Source of the DNA: an uncultured Saprospiraceae bacterium
Lineage (GTDB): Bacteria; Bacteroidota; Bacteroidia; Chitinophagales; Saprospiraceae
NCBI GenBank assembly: GCA_937980645.1
Contig: CALJPQ010000014.1
Span: forward strand, 1 to 64,000
DNA length: 64,000 nt
Reading direction: 5' to 3'
Shown: piece after piece, positions 33,739 to 41,994 of the stretch
Numbering within the stretch: the first letter of the stretch is position 1
Layout of the letters: each line of letters starts with the position of its first letter
Translations under genes and position numbers: made by a program
The notes under the pieces: model-generated
The model's input: only the letters and a program-made list of their open reading frames with translations
Database searches by the model: none
Told to the model about the DNA's origin: nothing

Positions 33739-35052
33739 ATGAAATCCGCGCCCAAGAAATCGCTGCGCTTCCGGTGGCTCGTCGCACTCATGCTGATAGT
33801 GCTGGCTACGGGCGCAATCGTCTGGCTGTTTCGCGGCAGCCCTAACAGTGAGAAGCGCTTCGTGTGGACGCCTAATTACCAGGAAAAAAGTGCCCAACCT
33901 TTTGGTACTCAGGCGCTATATCGCCTGCTAAGTGAATACTTCCCTGGCCATTCGCTGACAGCCGTTACCGAAGACTTGGAATTCGTGCTCCCTTTAGAGA
34001 ACGAGGCGCCTGCCACCTATTTCTTCATCGGGGAACGCCCGTACTACGACTCCGCCGCTACCGCCCACCTGTTAGCGTTCGTAGAAGCCGGCAACACGGC
34101 ATTCCTCTGTAGCGAACGCATCCCGTTTGACCTGATGTTTTACCTCTACCACGAAGAATGCCCGCAAGCGCCGTGGTCGAACTACCAGACTTTAACTGCT
34201 GATAGCCTTTGGCTCTCACTGAAAACCCATGAAAACATCCTGAAAACGAGTGTTTATCATGCCGACCGCAACCGACCCGCGTTGTTTACCTGGGCTTATA
34301 TCCCGGCGGAATACTTTTGCCCGTCGTTGCCACAAAGGCCGTTAGGCTATGCCGACGACTCTTTAGTCAATTTTGCGCGTTTCCCTTATGGTAAAGGCGC
34401 CTTCTATCTGCACACAACGCCATTGGTCTTTACCAATTATCACTTGCTGCGCCCAGAAGTGCAGCGCTATCTCGAAGCGGTATTGGCCTACTTGCCCGAA
34501 GGTGACATGTACTGGGATGTGAAGTTCCGCGACCCGGAAGAGGTGCAGCGCCTGCGGGCCAGCGGCCGACGCCCTCCTTTCGAGCATCCGCTCAAACACC
34601 TGCTGCAACACCCTTCGCTGGCCTGGGCGTGGTACCTGGTCGTGGCTCTGGTAGCCCTGTACGTGTTGTTCCGGAGTAAGCGCCGGCAACGCACCGTGCC
34701 TGTATGGCCGCGCAAGGAGAACCACTCCTTCGAGTATGTCAACGCCATCGCGCAAATGCACTTCCAACAGCACAACTACCGCTACCTGTGTGTGCAACTC
34801 ATGAATACGTTTCTCCAGCAAGTGCGCGAACGCTTTGGCCTCGCACCGCCGCCTGACGTTGAGGGGCTGCTGAGCGTTCCCAGCGATTTTGTACAGCGTT
34901 TAGCAGAAACGGCCAGAGTCCCGGCTGGCGATGTGCAAATTATTTTCTCCAACTACGCCGCAAGCCTTATCTACCCGCCCACCGTACAGAATGTCATCGT
35001 CCTGCGCTCCAATATTCGCCACTTTTGGGAACTGACCGAAAGCCGCGGATAG
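33739..35052 (+). CDS. DUF4350-like membrane protein
   Basis: This 437-aa protein has one membrane helix near the N-terminus (about 12-31), a large extracytoplasmic domain (about 40-290), a second helix (about 293-311) and a cytoplasmic tail. GTQALYRLLSEYFP and PATYFFIGERP with GNTAFLCSERIP fit the DUF4350 domain, a family of unknown function related in fold to sugar-binding or ThuA-like domains. It starts 2 nt after the PBP gene, so the two are surely cotranscribed and may share a role in the envelope. No catalytic residue is recognised. Confidence 0.85.
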   Translation: MKSAPKKSLRFRWLVALMLIVLATGAIVWLFRGSPNSEKRFVWTPNYQEKSAQPFGTQALYRLLSEYFPGHSLTAVTEDLEFVLPLENEAPATYFFIGERPYYDSAATAHLLAFVEAGNTAFLCSERIPFDLMFYLYHEECPQAPWSNYQTLTADSLWLSLKTHENILKTSVYHADRNRPALFTWAYIPAEYFCPSLPQRPLGYADDSLVNFARFPYGKGAFYLHTTPLVFTNYHLLRPEVQRYLEAVLAYLPEGDMYWDVKFRDPEEVQRLRASGRRPPFEHPLKHLLQHPSLAWAWYLVVALVALYVLFRSKRRQRTVPVWPRKENHSFEYVNAIAQMHFQQHNYRYLCVQLMNTFLQQVRERFGLAPPPDVEGLLSVPSDFVQRLAETARVPAGDVQIIFSNYAASLIYPPTVQNVIVLRSNIRHFWELTESRG

Positions 35053-35111
35053 AAAACGATACCTCCCACGGGCTTATACCCGCCCTGACAGACGTTTTCA
35101 CTGCCACGCCA

Positions 35112-36734
35112 TTACATTTGATTGGCCGAACGGAAGATGCGGTTCCAGTTGATGCCGTCGCGCAGAGTGGCGTTTTTCGTCGAAAAGAAGATAAACAGCG
35201 GCTTGCCGACGATGTGGTCTTCGGGCACATAGCCCCAAATACGCGAGTCTTCGGAGTTGTGGCGGTTATCGCCCATCATCCAATAGTAATTCTGCTGGAA
35301 GGTGTAGGTGGACGTTTCCTTTCCGTCTATGAAATACTTGCCGTCGCGCACTTCCAACGTATGCCCTTCATAGACGCGAATGATGCGCTCGTAGAAAGGC
35401 AGACTGGCGGGCGTGAGGGCTACGGTAGCGCCCTTTTTAGGGATGTAAATGGGGCCAAAGTTGTCCACCGTCCAGTGGCCGTATTGAGCGGCGTCGTTAG
35501 GGAAGACGTATCCAGGTCTGGCGCCCGGCTCGAAGCGTTCGACGATAATGCCCGGCCCCCAGGATTTGACTTTGGCCACCTGTTCAGCATCGAGGTTGTA
35601 GTATCGGCGCAGTTCGCCCGTAGGCAGTTCGACAGGTATAGCATCGTTGAGGTTGACGCCAATTTCTTCCAATTTGCGCAGGTTAAGCATGCCGCCCTCG
35701 CTGCGAATGTAGTAGGCAAACTGCAGATGCCGAGGATTGACGGCGGGCTGGCCGTTGATATAGACCTGCCCGTCCTTAATTTCCAGGCTATCGCCGGGCA
35801 GGCCGATGCAGCGCTTGATGTAGTGGTCTTTTTTGTCAATGGGCCGCGCTACCACCGGAGGCATGGGCGGCAACGGGCGATTGAGGCGCCGAAGCATATC
35901 CATTTCGCGCCGCCACTGATAGATGTCATAAGTACGCCCGGGCGTGATGATGACACTATCACCCGCCGGAAAGTTGAACACTACTGGTTCGTTGCGGTCG
36001 ATCTGCTCCAAGGCCGGTAAGCGGAAATAGGGCAGCGACGGTTCGCGCAAGTACGATTCGCGCGCCAGCAAACCGCTGCTCTGCTGACTGAAGCGGTTGT
36101 GAATGAGCGGAAACTGCAGCACCGTCATCGGTGTGCGAATGCCGTAATGCGCTTTGCTGACAAACAAGTAATCGCCCACCTTGAGGCTGCCCTCCATCGA
36201 GGAGGTAGGAATGACAAAAGCCTCAATCAGGAACATGCGAATGAACGCCGCCGCAAAAACGGCAAAAATGATGGCCTCTACCCACTCGCGCAACGGCGAC
36301 TTCTTGAAAGGATTGTTGGCATCCAAGCGCCGAAGCGTGGCCTTGTCGTCTTTGGCCTTCGCTTCGGCGTATTGCTGGTGAAAAGCGCGTTCCTGCTCGA
36401 GAATAGGGCCGTTGTATTTGTCCTTCGGGTTGCGCCCAATGAGGAAAAAGGGTATCGGAGCATAAATCACCGCCAGAGCCGCCTGCCAAAAGGAGTGCTT
36501 ACCAAAGGAGCGCATCGTGTCCACGCAAAGCCCGGCGTAAATGAAGATATTGACAATCGGGAACAACAACCAGGCCGCATACGCAGGCTTGTGTCCCACC
36601 AATTTGCACCATTCTACCGACGCCAGACCGGGCACAAGTGCTTTCCAACCCGGAATGCCGGCTTTTTCAAAAACCTTGACCATGCTCAGCGAGAGCAAAA
36701 TGTACAGGACAATCAGGAAAATCAGCACTTCCAT
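35112..36734 (-). CDS. lepB: Signal peptidase I with N-terminal membrane extension
   Basis: This 540-aa membrane peptidase removes signal peptides of exported proteins. The serine nucleophile is Ser179 in PTSSMEGSLKVGD. The catalytic Lys lies near 305 in HYIKRCIGLPGDS, and the C-terminal motif is MMGDNRHNSEDSR. Residues 1-100 hold extra membrane segments with GWKALVPGLASVEWCKLVGH, resembling the DUF5684 domain fused to Bacteroidota LepB. The region between catalytic motifs is larger than in E. coli LepB. Convergent with the DUF4350 gene; the 470-aa gene lies 63 nt upstream on the same strand. Confidence 0.95.
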   Translation of the reverse strand: MEVLIFLIVLYILLSLSMVKVFEKAGIPGWKALVPGLASVEWCKLVGHKPAYAAWLLFPIVNIFIYAGLCVDTMRSFGKHSFWQAALAVIYAPIPFFLIGRNPKDKYNGPILEQERAFHQQYAEAKAKDDKATLRRLDANNPFKKSPLREWVEAIIFAVFAAAFIRMFLIEAFVIPTSSMEGSLKVGDYLFVSKAHYGIRTPMTVLQFPLIHNRFSQQSSGLLARESYLREPSLPYFRLPALEQIDRNEPVVFNFPAGDSVIITPGRTYDIYQWRREMDMLRRLNRPLPPMPPVVARPIDKKDHYIKRCIGLPGDSLEIKDGQVYINGQPAVNPRHLQFAYYIRSEGGMLNLRKLEEIGVNLNDAIPVELPTGELRRYYNLDAEQVAKVKSWGPGIIVERFEPGARPGYVFPNDAAQYGHWTVDNFGPIYIPKKGATVALTPASLPFYERIIRVYEGHTLEVRDGKYFIDGKETSTYTFQQNYYWMMGDNRHNSEDSRIWGYVPEDHIVGKPLFIFFSTKNATLRDGINWNRIFRSANQM

Positions 36735-36797
36735 GAGGACAAGATAAATAGGCCGCCGGGCGGCAGTGAGTGTTTGTAGTATCTGACAGACAGGTGT

Positions 36798-38210
36798 TTA
36801 ACTTTCCTTGCTCTCCTCACCTTCTGTCTTACGACGCGAGCGACGAACGCGGAAGATAGTATCTGCTTCTTTTTCGGTCAGGAAGCTCATTTCCACCATC
36901 TGATTCTTGGCAAACTTGCGGATGTCCTGATAGTCTTTGCCGCGTCGGTCGGTGTAAGTCTTGAGCAAGCGCCCCAGGTATGCCTGCACCGATTTTTCCA
37001 GGGCCTGGTTAAACTCTTGGTTGCCAAAGATGCGCATGTACAGGTGAAAGGTCTTGCTCATCTCGAAGAAGTCGCCGTACTCCGCTTCGGTAATACCGTT
37101 CATCCATTGCGTGAAGTAACGCAACATGAGCAGCCGTAGGCATTTGCTTTCCAACGAAAGCCCTTCGTGAGAGTTGTAAAACTCGCGAACCGCCTCTACT
37201 ACATCCGGATGGACGTAGCCCAAGCCGTGTACCACCTGCGCTACCCGATAAAAGTCGGTAATTCGGCCCGAGCGATTCAGGTCAACGATGCGCGCCATGC
37301 GCAAGTCGGCCTCTGGAGTCATGAGCGAAGGGTACTCCTGATACAAATCGGCTAAAAAGCGCAGGTAATGGATTTCAAAATCCGGGAAGTTCGCCTGTTC
37401 TCGCGCAAAATGCTCCGCTACCTGCTGGCGTTCCTCTTCGGTCAGGTCCAGAAAGTTGCCCACCAGAGCCAGCATCTGAATATACTCCTCCGAGTTCTGA
37501 AAATCCGGATTGGCCAGGAAGGCCAGGGCCTGTTCTTTCAGACTGGCATTGTCGCCCCCGGCCTCAAAGCGCTTGAGCAAAAACAGACGCAAAGCGGAGA
37601 AGTTGGCCTTCATCTCGCCGCGAGTCTGCGGGAACTCAACGGAATAAAAGAACTCGTTGCGGAACTGTTTGATATACCGATGATACAGGGCTTCGCGCTC
37701 CTTGAGGTCGCGATAGCGCTCGTTTTTCTGCTGCTGTAAAAAATAGCGCACACGGCGGTTTTCAATCTGGTCGAGCAGGTTGGTTATCCAAATGTCGCTG
37801 CTCAGGGCAAAGCCCACCTGAATGCTCTGGCCGATGCGCTTTTTCAAATGGTCGAAGTGTACACTGTTGCAAATAGCCAGCAGCACCTCTTTGAAGTGAT
37901 CGTTGGGCCGCACGTAGCGGTACTGGTCGTTGATTTCACCGCGCAGCACCGAATAGCCCAGGATACGCGGCAGAAACAAGCCTTCAAAAACCGGATTGAG
38001 CAGGGTTTTTTCCAACTCCAACAATTGAAGCGGCGCATGCTCGGCCACCTCGTGGTACAGTTGAGCAATGGCCGGCTCGTATGCCTGGCGCAGGAGCAGG
38101 TAGTTTTCCTCCGACTCGTCTTCCCAGTAATGCTGGAGGTGCTCTGACTCCTGGATGGCATAGGCAATCTCATTGAGGCGCTCGTAGTATTTATCGTCTA
38201 AGGGCTGCAT
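36798..38210 (-). CDS. Cytoplasmic helical protein of unknown function
   Basis: This 470-aa protein lacks a signal peptide or membrane segment and is rich in charged residues and helix patterns. Recognisable stretches include LLELEKTLLNPVFEGLFLPRILGYSVLRG (begins near 62), SIQVGFALSSDIWI and GLGYVHPDVVEAVREFY. The C-terminus is Arg/Lys/Glu rich. I recognise no family. It sits between rpsP and lepB on the minus strand. A promoter core identical over 18 nt to that of rpsP lies at 38307-38324, with the rpsP terminator hairpin in its predicted leader. This suggests coupling of its expression to rpsP or a shared regulator. Function unknown. Confidence 0.8.
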   Translation of the reverse strand: MQPLDDKYYERLNEIAYAIQESEHLQHYWEDESEENYLLLRQAYEPAIAQLYHEVAEHAPLQLLELEKTLLNPVFEGLFLPRILGYSVLRGEINDQYRYVRPNDHFKEVLLAICNSVHFDHLKKRIGQSIQVGFALSSDIWITNLLDQIENRRVRYFLQQQKNERYRDLKEREALYHRYIKQFRNEFFYSVEFPQTRGEMKANFSALRLFLLKRFEAGGDNASLKEQALAFLANPDFQNSEEYIQMLALVGNFLDLTEEERQQVAEHFAREQANFPDFEIHYLRFLADLYQEYPSLMTPEADLRMARIVDLNRSGRITDFYRVAQVVHGLGYVHPDVVEAVREFYNSHEGLSLESKCLRLLMLRYFTQWMNGITEAEYGDFFEMSKTFHLYMRIFGNQEFNQALEKSVQAYLGRLLKTYTDRRGKDYQDIRKFAKNQMVEMSFLTEKEADTIFRVRRSRRKTEGEESKES

Positions 38211-38249
38211 AACGTTAAAACAGGCGATTTAGCAAGGTATTTTTTGAAA

Positions 38250-38289
38250 AAAGACCTGGCAAAGCACCCGAGGGCTTTGCCAGGTCTTT
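38250..38289 (-). terminator. Terminator of rpsP, possible attenuator
   Basis: AAAGACCTGGCAAAGC (38250-38265) pairs perfectly with GCTTTGCCAGGTCTTT (38274-38289) around an 8-nt loop. On the minus strand it is followed by more T residues. It also lies in the leader of the transcript predicted from the promoter core at 38307-38324. Confidence 0.88.
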
Positions 38290-38306
38290 GAAACCCGAAT
38301 GATGCG

Positions 38307-38324
38307 GCAAAGGTAGAAAAACCT
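38307..38324 (-). promoter_or_regulatory. Promoter core before the 470-aa gene
   Basis: On the minus strand this reads AGGTTTTTCTACCTTTGC, with the -7 element TACCTTTG at 38315 to 38308. The same 18 nt occur at 38927-38944 upstream of rpsP. The rpsP terminator starts about 18 nt downstream. Confidence 0.55.
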
Positions 38325-38342
38325 TTGCAGCAAATACGTCGC

Positions 38343-38846
38343 TTATTCGGCGGAATTTTCTTCGGAGACCGTTTCTGCCGGCGCTTCCGTTTCTTCCACC
38401 GGTTGCGGCGTCTCCTCTACGGGCTTCGCCTTCACTTTCGGCGTGCCATCTACGGCGGCCATGAACTGGCGCTTTTTCTCGGCAGTTTGCTCGCGGCGCT
38501 TCTGGATGTTGGCCTCTTTTTCTTCTTTCCAGGCATTCCAGCGCGCTTCGGCTTCCTCCAGCGTCAGGGCACCCTTCTTGACGCCCAGCATGAGGTGTTT
38601 TTTGTACAGTACGCCTTTGAAGCGCAGAATAGCGAGCACCGTGTCGGTCGGTTGCGCGCCGTTCATCAACCAGTAGTAGGCGCGATCAATATTCAGTTCA
38701 ATCGTAGCAGGCTGTGTTAGCGGGTTGTACGTGCCTAACTTTTCGATGAAGCGGCCATCGCGCGGGGCGCGCGCATCAGCGGCGACGATGTGGTAGAACG
38801 GTGCCTTTTTGCGGCCCCGGCGTTGGAGGCGAAGTTTTACTGCCAT
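38343..38846 (-). CDS. rpsP: Ribosomal protein bS16
   Basis: This 167-aa small-subunit protein has the bS16 core in residues 1-85: [35 protein letters not shown] and YNPLTQP. The C-terminal part (about 90-167) is a Lys/Glu-rich tail with repeated EE and PVEET elements, an extension common in Bacteroidota bS16. No rimM or trmD is adjacent, unlike the usual rpsP operon. The 82-nt leader contains two inverted repeats, and the gene ends at a strong terminator. Confidence 0.97.
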   Translation of the reverse strand: MAVKLRLQRRGRKKAPFYHIVAADARAPRDGRFIEKLGTYNPLTQPATIELNIDRAYYWLMNGAQPTDTVLAILRFKGVLYKKHLMLGVKKGALTLEEAEARWNAWKEEKEANIQKRREQTAEKKRQFMAAVDGTPKVKAKPVEETPQPVEETEAPAETVSEENSAE

Positions 38847-38870
38847 GTGGGTGTTGAAAATTTTTTGTTA

Positions 38871-38915
38871 GAGATAGTATCTCGCCCGGCTACCTATACT
38901 CCGATAGCGCCGGGC
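38871..38915 (-). promoter_or_regulatory. Structured 5' leader of rpsP
   Basis: GAGATAGTATCTC (38871-38883) is a perfect palindrome, directly next to GCCCGGC (38884-38890), which pairs with GCCGGGC (38909-38915). Both lie between the promoter and the rpsP start. A ribosomal-protein leader that senses bS16 is possible. Confidence 0.45.
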
Positions 38916-38926
38916 TTTTCAGGGCC

Positions 38927-38944
38927 GCAAAGGTAGAAAAACCT
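38927..38944 (-). promoter_or_regulatory. rpsP promoter core
   Basis: On the minus strand AGGTTTTTCTACCTTTGC contains the -7 element TACCTTTG (38935 to 38928). It gives a leader of about 75 nt before rpsP. Confidence 0.6.
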
Positions 38945-39284
38945 CTTAACAAAAATCTTGTAAGGTTAAAAAATCTCCTAAATTTCAAAATCTCATAGGC
39001 CGATGTTGAAAAGTGCCCGACGCAGCCTTCCCGATTAACCCCGACCCTAACGGCATACCTTCCAGCGAAAGATAGCAAAAACCCAAGCCGCTCAACCTGG
39101 TTCAGCGAGGCATATCTATCCTCCGTCCAAAACAAAACACCCGTTGAGGTTTTGCCGCCAAATTTCGCGCCGTTGACCGGATTGGTCGAAAGAGCAAAAC
39201 ACCCTGTAAGCGCTGCCTGTTTTGTCAGCGAATTGTAAAAATTTGGACATCGTGAAACACCTTCTCGTTTGCAGCAAACACTGT

Positions 39285-41912
39285 ATGCTCACACTTCGTA
39301 CAGGCCTTTTGTGGCTCTTAATCCTCTCGACACCTGCCCTCACCTTTGCTCAGTTCCCACCCATGGGCCGCGGAAACGGCAACCCGAACCCGGCTCAGAT
39401 GAACATTGGCCGCTTCTACGGCAAAGTCGTGGACGAAAGCACGGGCAAAGGAATTGGCTATGCCTCCGTGCAACTGACCGCTATGCGCTACGACAGCACC
39501 GCCCGCGCCATGCGCGAAAAAATAGTGGCTGGCCAGCTGACCGAACCCAACGGCGACTTCAGCCTGAGCAACCTGCCCATTATGGGCACCTATACGCTAA
39601 AAATCAGCTACTTAGGCTATGCCACTGTGGAGAAAAAAGTCTCTTTCGACCTCTCCGGCATGAACCGCCCTTCCTCGGGTGGCTTCGACCTGAGTGCTAT
39701 CAACATGGTGGACCGGGATTTGGGCAACATCCCTCTGGCCACCTCTGCCCAAATGCTCAAAGAGGTAACCATCAGTGCCGAAGCCTCCACCGTTACGCTG
39801 GCCCTCGACCGCAAAGTGTACAAGGTGGATAAAGACGGCATTGCCGCCGGGGGTACCGCCGAAGACGCCTTGCGCAATGTCCCATCGGTGCAGGTGGATA
39901 TTGACGGTAACGTTACGCTGCGCAACGCCGCACCGCAAATCTTTGTGGACGGACGCCCTACCACGCTGACCATTGACCAGATACCCGCTGAAAGCATCGA
40001 GCAAATCGAGGTCATCACCAACCCTTCGGCCAAATACGACGCCTCGGGCGGCAATGCAGGCATCATCAACATCGTCCTGAAAAAAGAGCGCCGCCAGGGC
40101 TACAGCGGCAACGTGCGCGCCGGCATAGACATGCGCGGTCGCATCAATGCCGGTGGCGACCTCAACGTGCGCGAAAACAAAATCAACGCCTTTGTCATGG
40201 GCGGCCTCTTCGACCGCAAAACTTTGGGCGAAGGCGAAACCGACCGACTCAACCGCTTCGGATTTCCGCAAACTGAGGTGTTTCAAAGCACCCAGACGAC
40301 CAACACCCGGCGCTTCATGTTCGCCCGAACGGGCTTAGACTGGTTCATCAATAACCGCAATACCCTCACTTTCGCCGGCAACTACGCCGGCGGGCGCTTC
40401 AATACCTGGGACGATATCAGCATCCTAACCGACTCGCTCGCCCTCGGCGGCGAGCTCATCGGCAGCAGCCTCGCCCTGCGCGACGCCGTTAGCCGCCGGC
40501 AGTTCAACAATTTCGGCGGTCAGTTGCTCTACAAACTCCTTTTCACCCAACCCGGTAAAGAACTGACTGCCGACATCACCATTAACCAGAGCCGCTTCGA
40601 TAACCGCGGCGACTTTGAAACCCGCATCGAAGGCCTCCCTGTCGCCTTCCGCCAGCGCCAGAACGGCGACGGCACTAATGCCCAATACACCTTCCAAACC
40701 GACTTCGTCAACCCCATCAACGGTTCTGGCAAAATGGAAGCCGGCCTGCGCGGCGCTGTTCGCGACTTCCGCAGCAACAACGCCAGCTATCAGTTCGACC
40801 CCGTCAAAAACGAATACGTCCGGGCACCCACGTTCGCCGACCAGTACGCCTTCTTAGACCAGGTGTACGCCGCCTACACCACATACAGCCGCTCCTACAA
40901 ACAGTGGGGCTATCAGGTCGGTCTGCGCGCCGAAGCGTCGTTCTACCGAGGCGACCTGCTGGACATTGACTCTTCGTTCAACATTCAGTACCCCATCAGC
41001 CTCTTCCCCAGCGTATTCCTCACCTACAAGCTGAACGACGAAGACAACATCCAGCTCAATTACAGCCGGCGCATCAACCGACCCAACTTCTTCCAACTCA
41101 GCCCGTTCCCCGACTTTTCGGACTCCCTGTTGCTGTCGCGCGGCAACCCTGGCTTGCTGCCCGAATTCACCAACTCGTTAGAACTATCGTACCAGAACAT
41201 CTTCAACCGCAAGCACAACCTGCTGGCGACCCTGTATTACAAATACGCCACTAACTTGATTGCCAACTACCAGTTCCCGGAATACAACGCCCTGCTGGAA
41301 CGCGATGTCATTGTGTCCACGTTCATCAACGCCAACTCCAGCACGGCTTATGGCCTAGAACTGACGCTGCGTAACAATCTGGGCAAAAGATTCGAGCTGA
41401 CGAGCAACTTCAATTTCTACAACTCTATCGTGAATTCCAGCAACATCGAAACGGATTTGCGCCGCGAGCAATTCACCTGGTTTGTCAAAGAAAACTTGAA
41501 CGTCAAACTGCCCGCGTCCTTCACACTCCAACTGGCTGGCAGCTACCAGAGCCGCACGGCCTTTGCCTTAGGTAGCGGCAACCGCTGGGGTGGGCACGGC
41601 GGCTGGATGGGCGGCCCCAGCTCCACAGCGCAGGGCTATTCGATACCGGTTTGGTTCGTGGACTTGTCGCTGCGCAAAGACTTTAAAGACCGCAAGGCAT
41701 CGCTTACGCTGGCCATTCAGGACATTTTTGCCAGCCGCCGCAACGGCTCTTTCTCCGAGTCTGCGCTCTTTGTGCAAGAAGCCTGGCGCATCCGCGATCC
41801 GCAGTTCATCCGCCTCAACTTCTCATACCGCTTCGGCAAGTTTGACCTCTCGCTCTTCAAGCGCAAGAACCTGAAAATGGGCGGCGACGAAGGCATAGGG
41901 GGCGAGTTCTAA
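39285..41912 (+). CDS. Outer membrane beta-barrel (TonB receptor-like) protein
   Basis: This 875-aa protein has a signal peptide (about 1-21), a Pro/Gly/Asn-rich linker, a carboxypeptidase-regulatory-like domain (FYGKVVDESTGKGIGYASV near 44) and a plug-like domain with NVPSVQVDIDGNVTL and PSAKYDASGGNAGIINIVL. The rest is a large beta barrel ending in a RNLKMGGDEGIGGEF tail. The pattern fits the outer-membrane beta-barrel family related to TonB receptors, which in Bacteroidota import unknown ligands. No SusD partner follows. Starts at 39222 and 39252 are possible in the frame, but 39285 begins the signal peptide. Substrate unknown. Confidence 0.88.
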   Translation: MLTLRTGLLWLLILSTPALTFAQFPPMGRGNGNPNPAQMNIGRFYGKVVDESTGKGIGYASVQLTAMRYDSTARAMREKIVAGQLTEPNGDFSLSNLPIMGTYTLKISYLGYATVEKKVSFDLSGMNRPSSGGFDLSAINMVDRDLGNIPLATSAQMLKEVTISAEASTVTLALDRKVYKVDKDGIAAGGTAEDALRNVPSVQVDIDGNVTLRNAAPQIFVDGRPTTLTIDQIPAESIEQIEVITNPSAKYDASGGNAGIINIVLKKERRQGYSGNVRAGIDMRGRINAGGDLNVRENKINAFVMGGLFDRKTLGEGETDRLNRFGFPQTEVFQSTQTTNTRRFMFARTGLDWFINNRNTLTFAGNYAGGRFNTWDDISILTDSLALGGELIGSSLALRDAVSRRQFNNFGGQLLYKLLFTQPGKELTADITINQSRFDNRGDFETRIEGLPVAFRQRQNGDGTNAQYTFQTDFVNPINGSGKMEAGLRGAVRDFRSNNASYQFDPVKNEYVRAPTFADQYAFLDQVYAAYTTYSRSYKQWGYQVGLRAEASFYRGDLLDIDSSFNIQYPISLFPSVFLTYKLNDEDNIQLNYSRRINRPNFFQLSPFPDFSDSLLLSRGNPGLLPEFTNSLELSYQNIFNRKHNLLATLYYKYATNLIANYQFPEYNALLERDVIVSTFINANSSTAYGLELTLRNNLGKRFELTSNFNFYNSIVNSSNIETDLRREQFTWFVKENLNVKLPASFTLQLAGSYQSRTAFALGSGNRWGGHGGWMGGPSSTAQGYSIPVWFVDLSLRKDFKDRKASLTLAIQDIFASRRNGSFSESALFVQEAWRIRDPQFIRLNFSYRFGKFDLSLFKRKNLKMGGDEGIGGEF

Positions 41913-41930
41913 GGGGGTATTCCTCTAGCG

Positions 41931-41958
41931 CTGGTGCGAGGCTTCGGCTTCGCACCAG
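41931..41958. terminator. Hairpin between convergent genes
   Basis: CTGGTGCGA (41931-41939) pairs with TCGCACCAG (41950-41958). It lies between the stops of the barrel gene and the 2005-aa gene. The T-run is weak on both strands. Confidence 0.5.
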
Positions 41959-41994
41959 TCTATCCTGGGGGTTTTGTCTGGCGGCAATGCCTTG

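Larger units (their letters stand above)
38847..39284. other. 438-nt divergent intergenic region
   Basis: The left 100 nt hold the rpsP leader and promoter. The rest contains no gene I can support; an 81-codon minus frame (38890-39135) overlaps the promoter and has no motif. For the plus-strand barrel gene no clear TAnnTTTG was found. Confidence 0.7.

Noticed and set aside
35053..35111. Inverted repeat GAAAACG/CGTTTTC between the DUF4350 and lepB genes
   Set aside because: The loop is long and no T-run follows, so I do not call a terminator.
38890..39135. 81-codon minus-strand frame
   Set aside because: It overlaps the rpsP promoter and leader, has no motif and lacks a promoter of its own.
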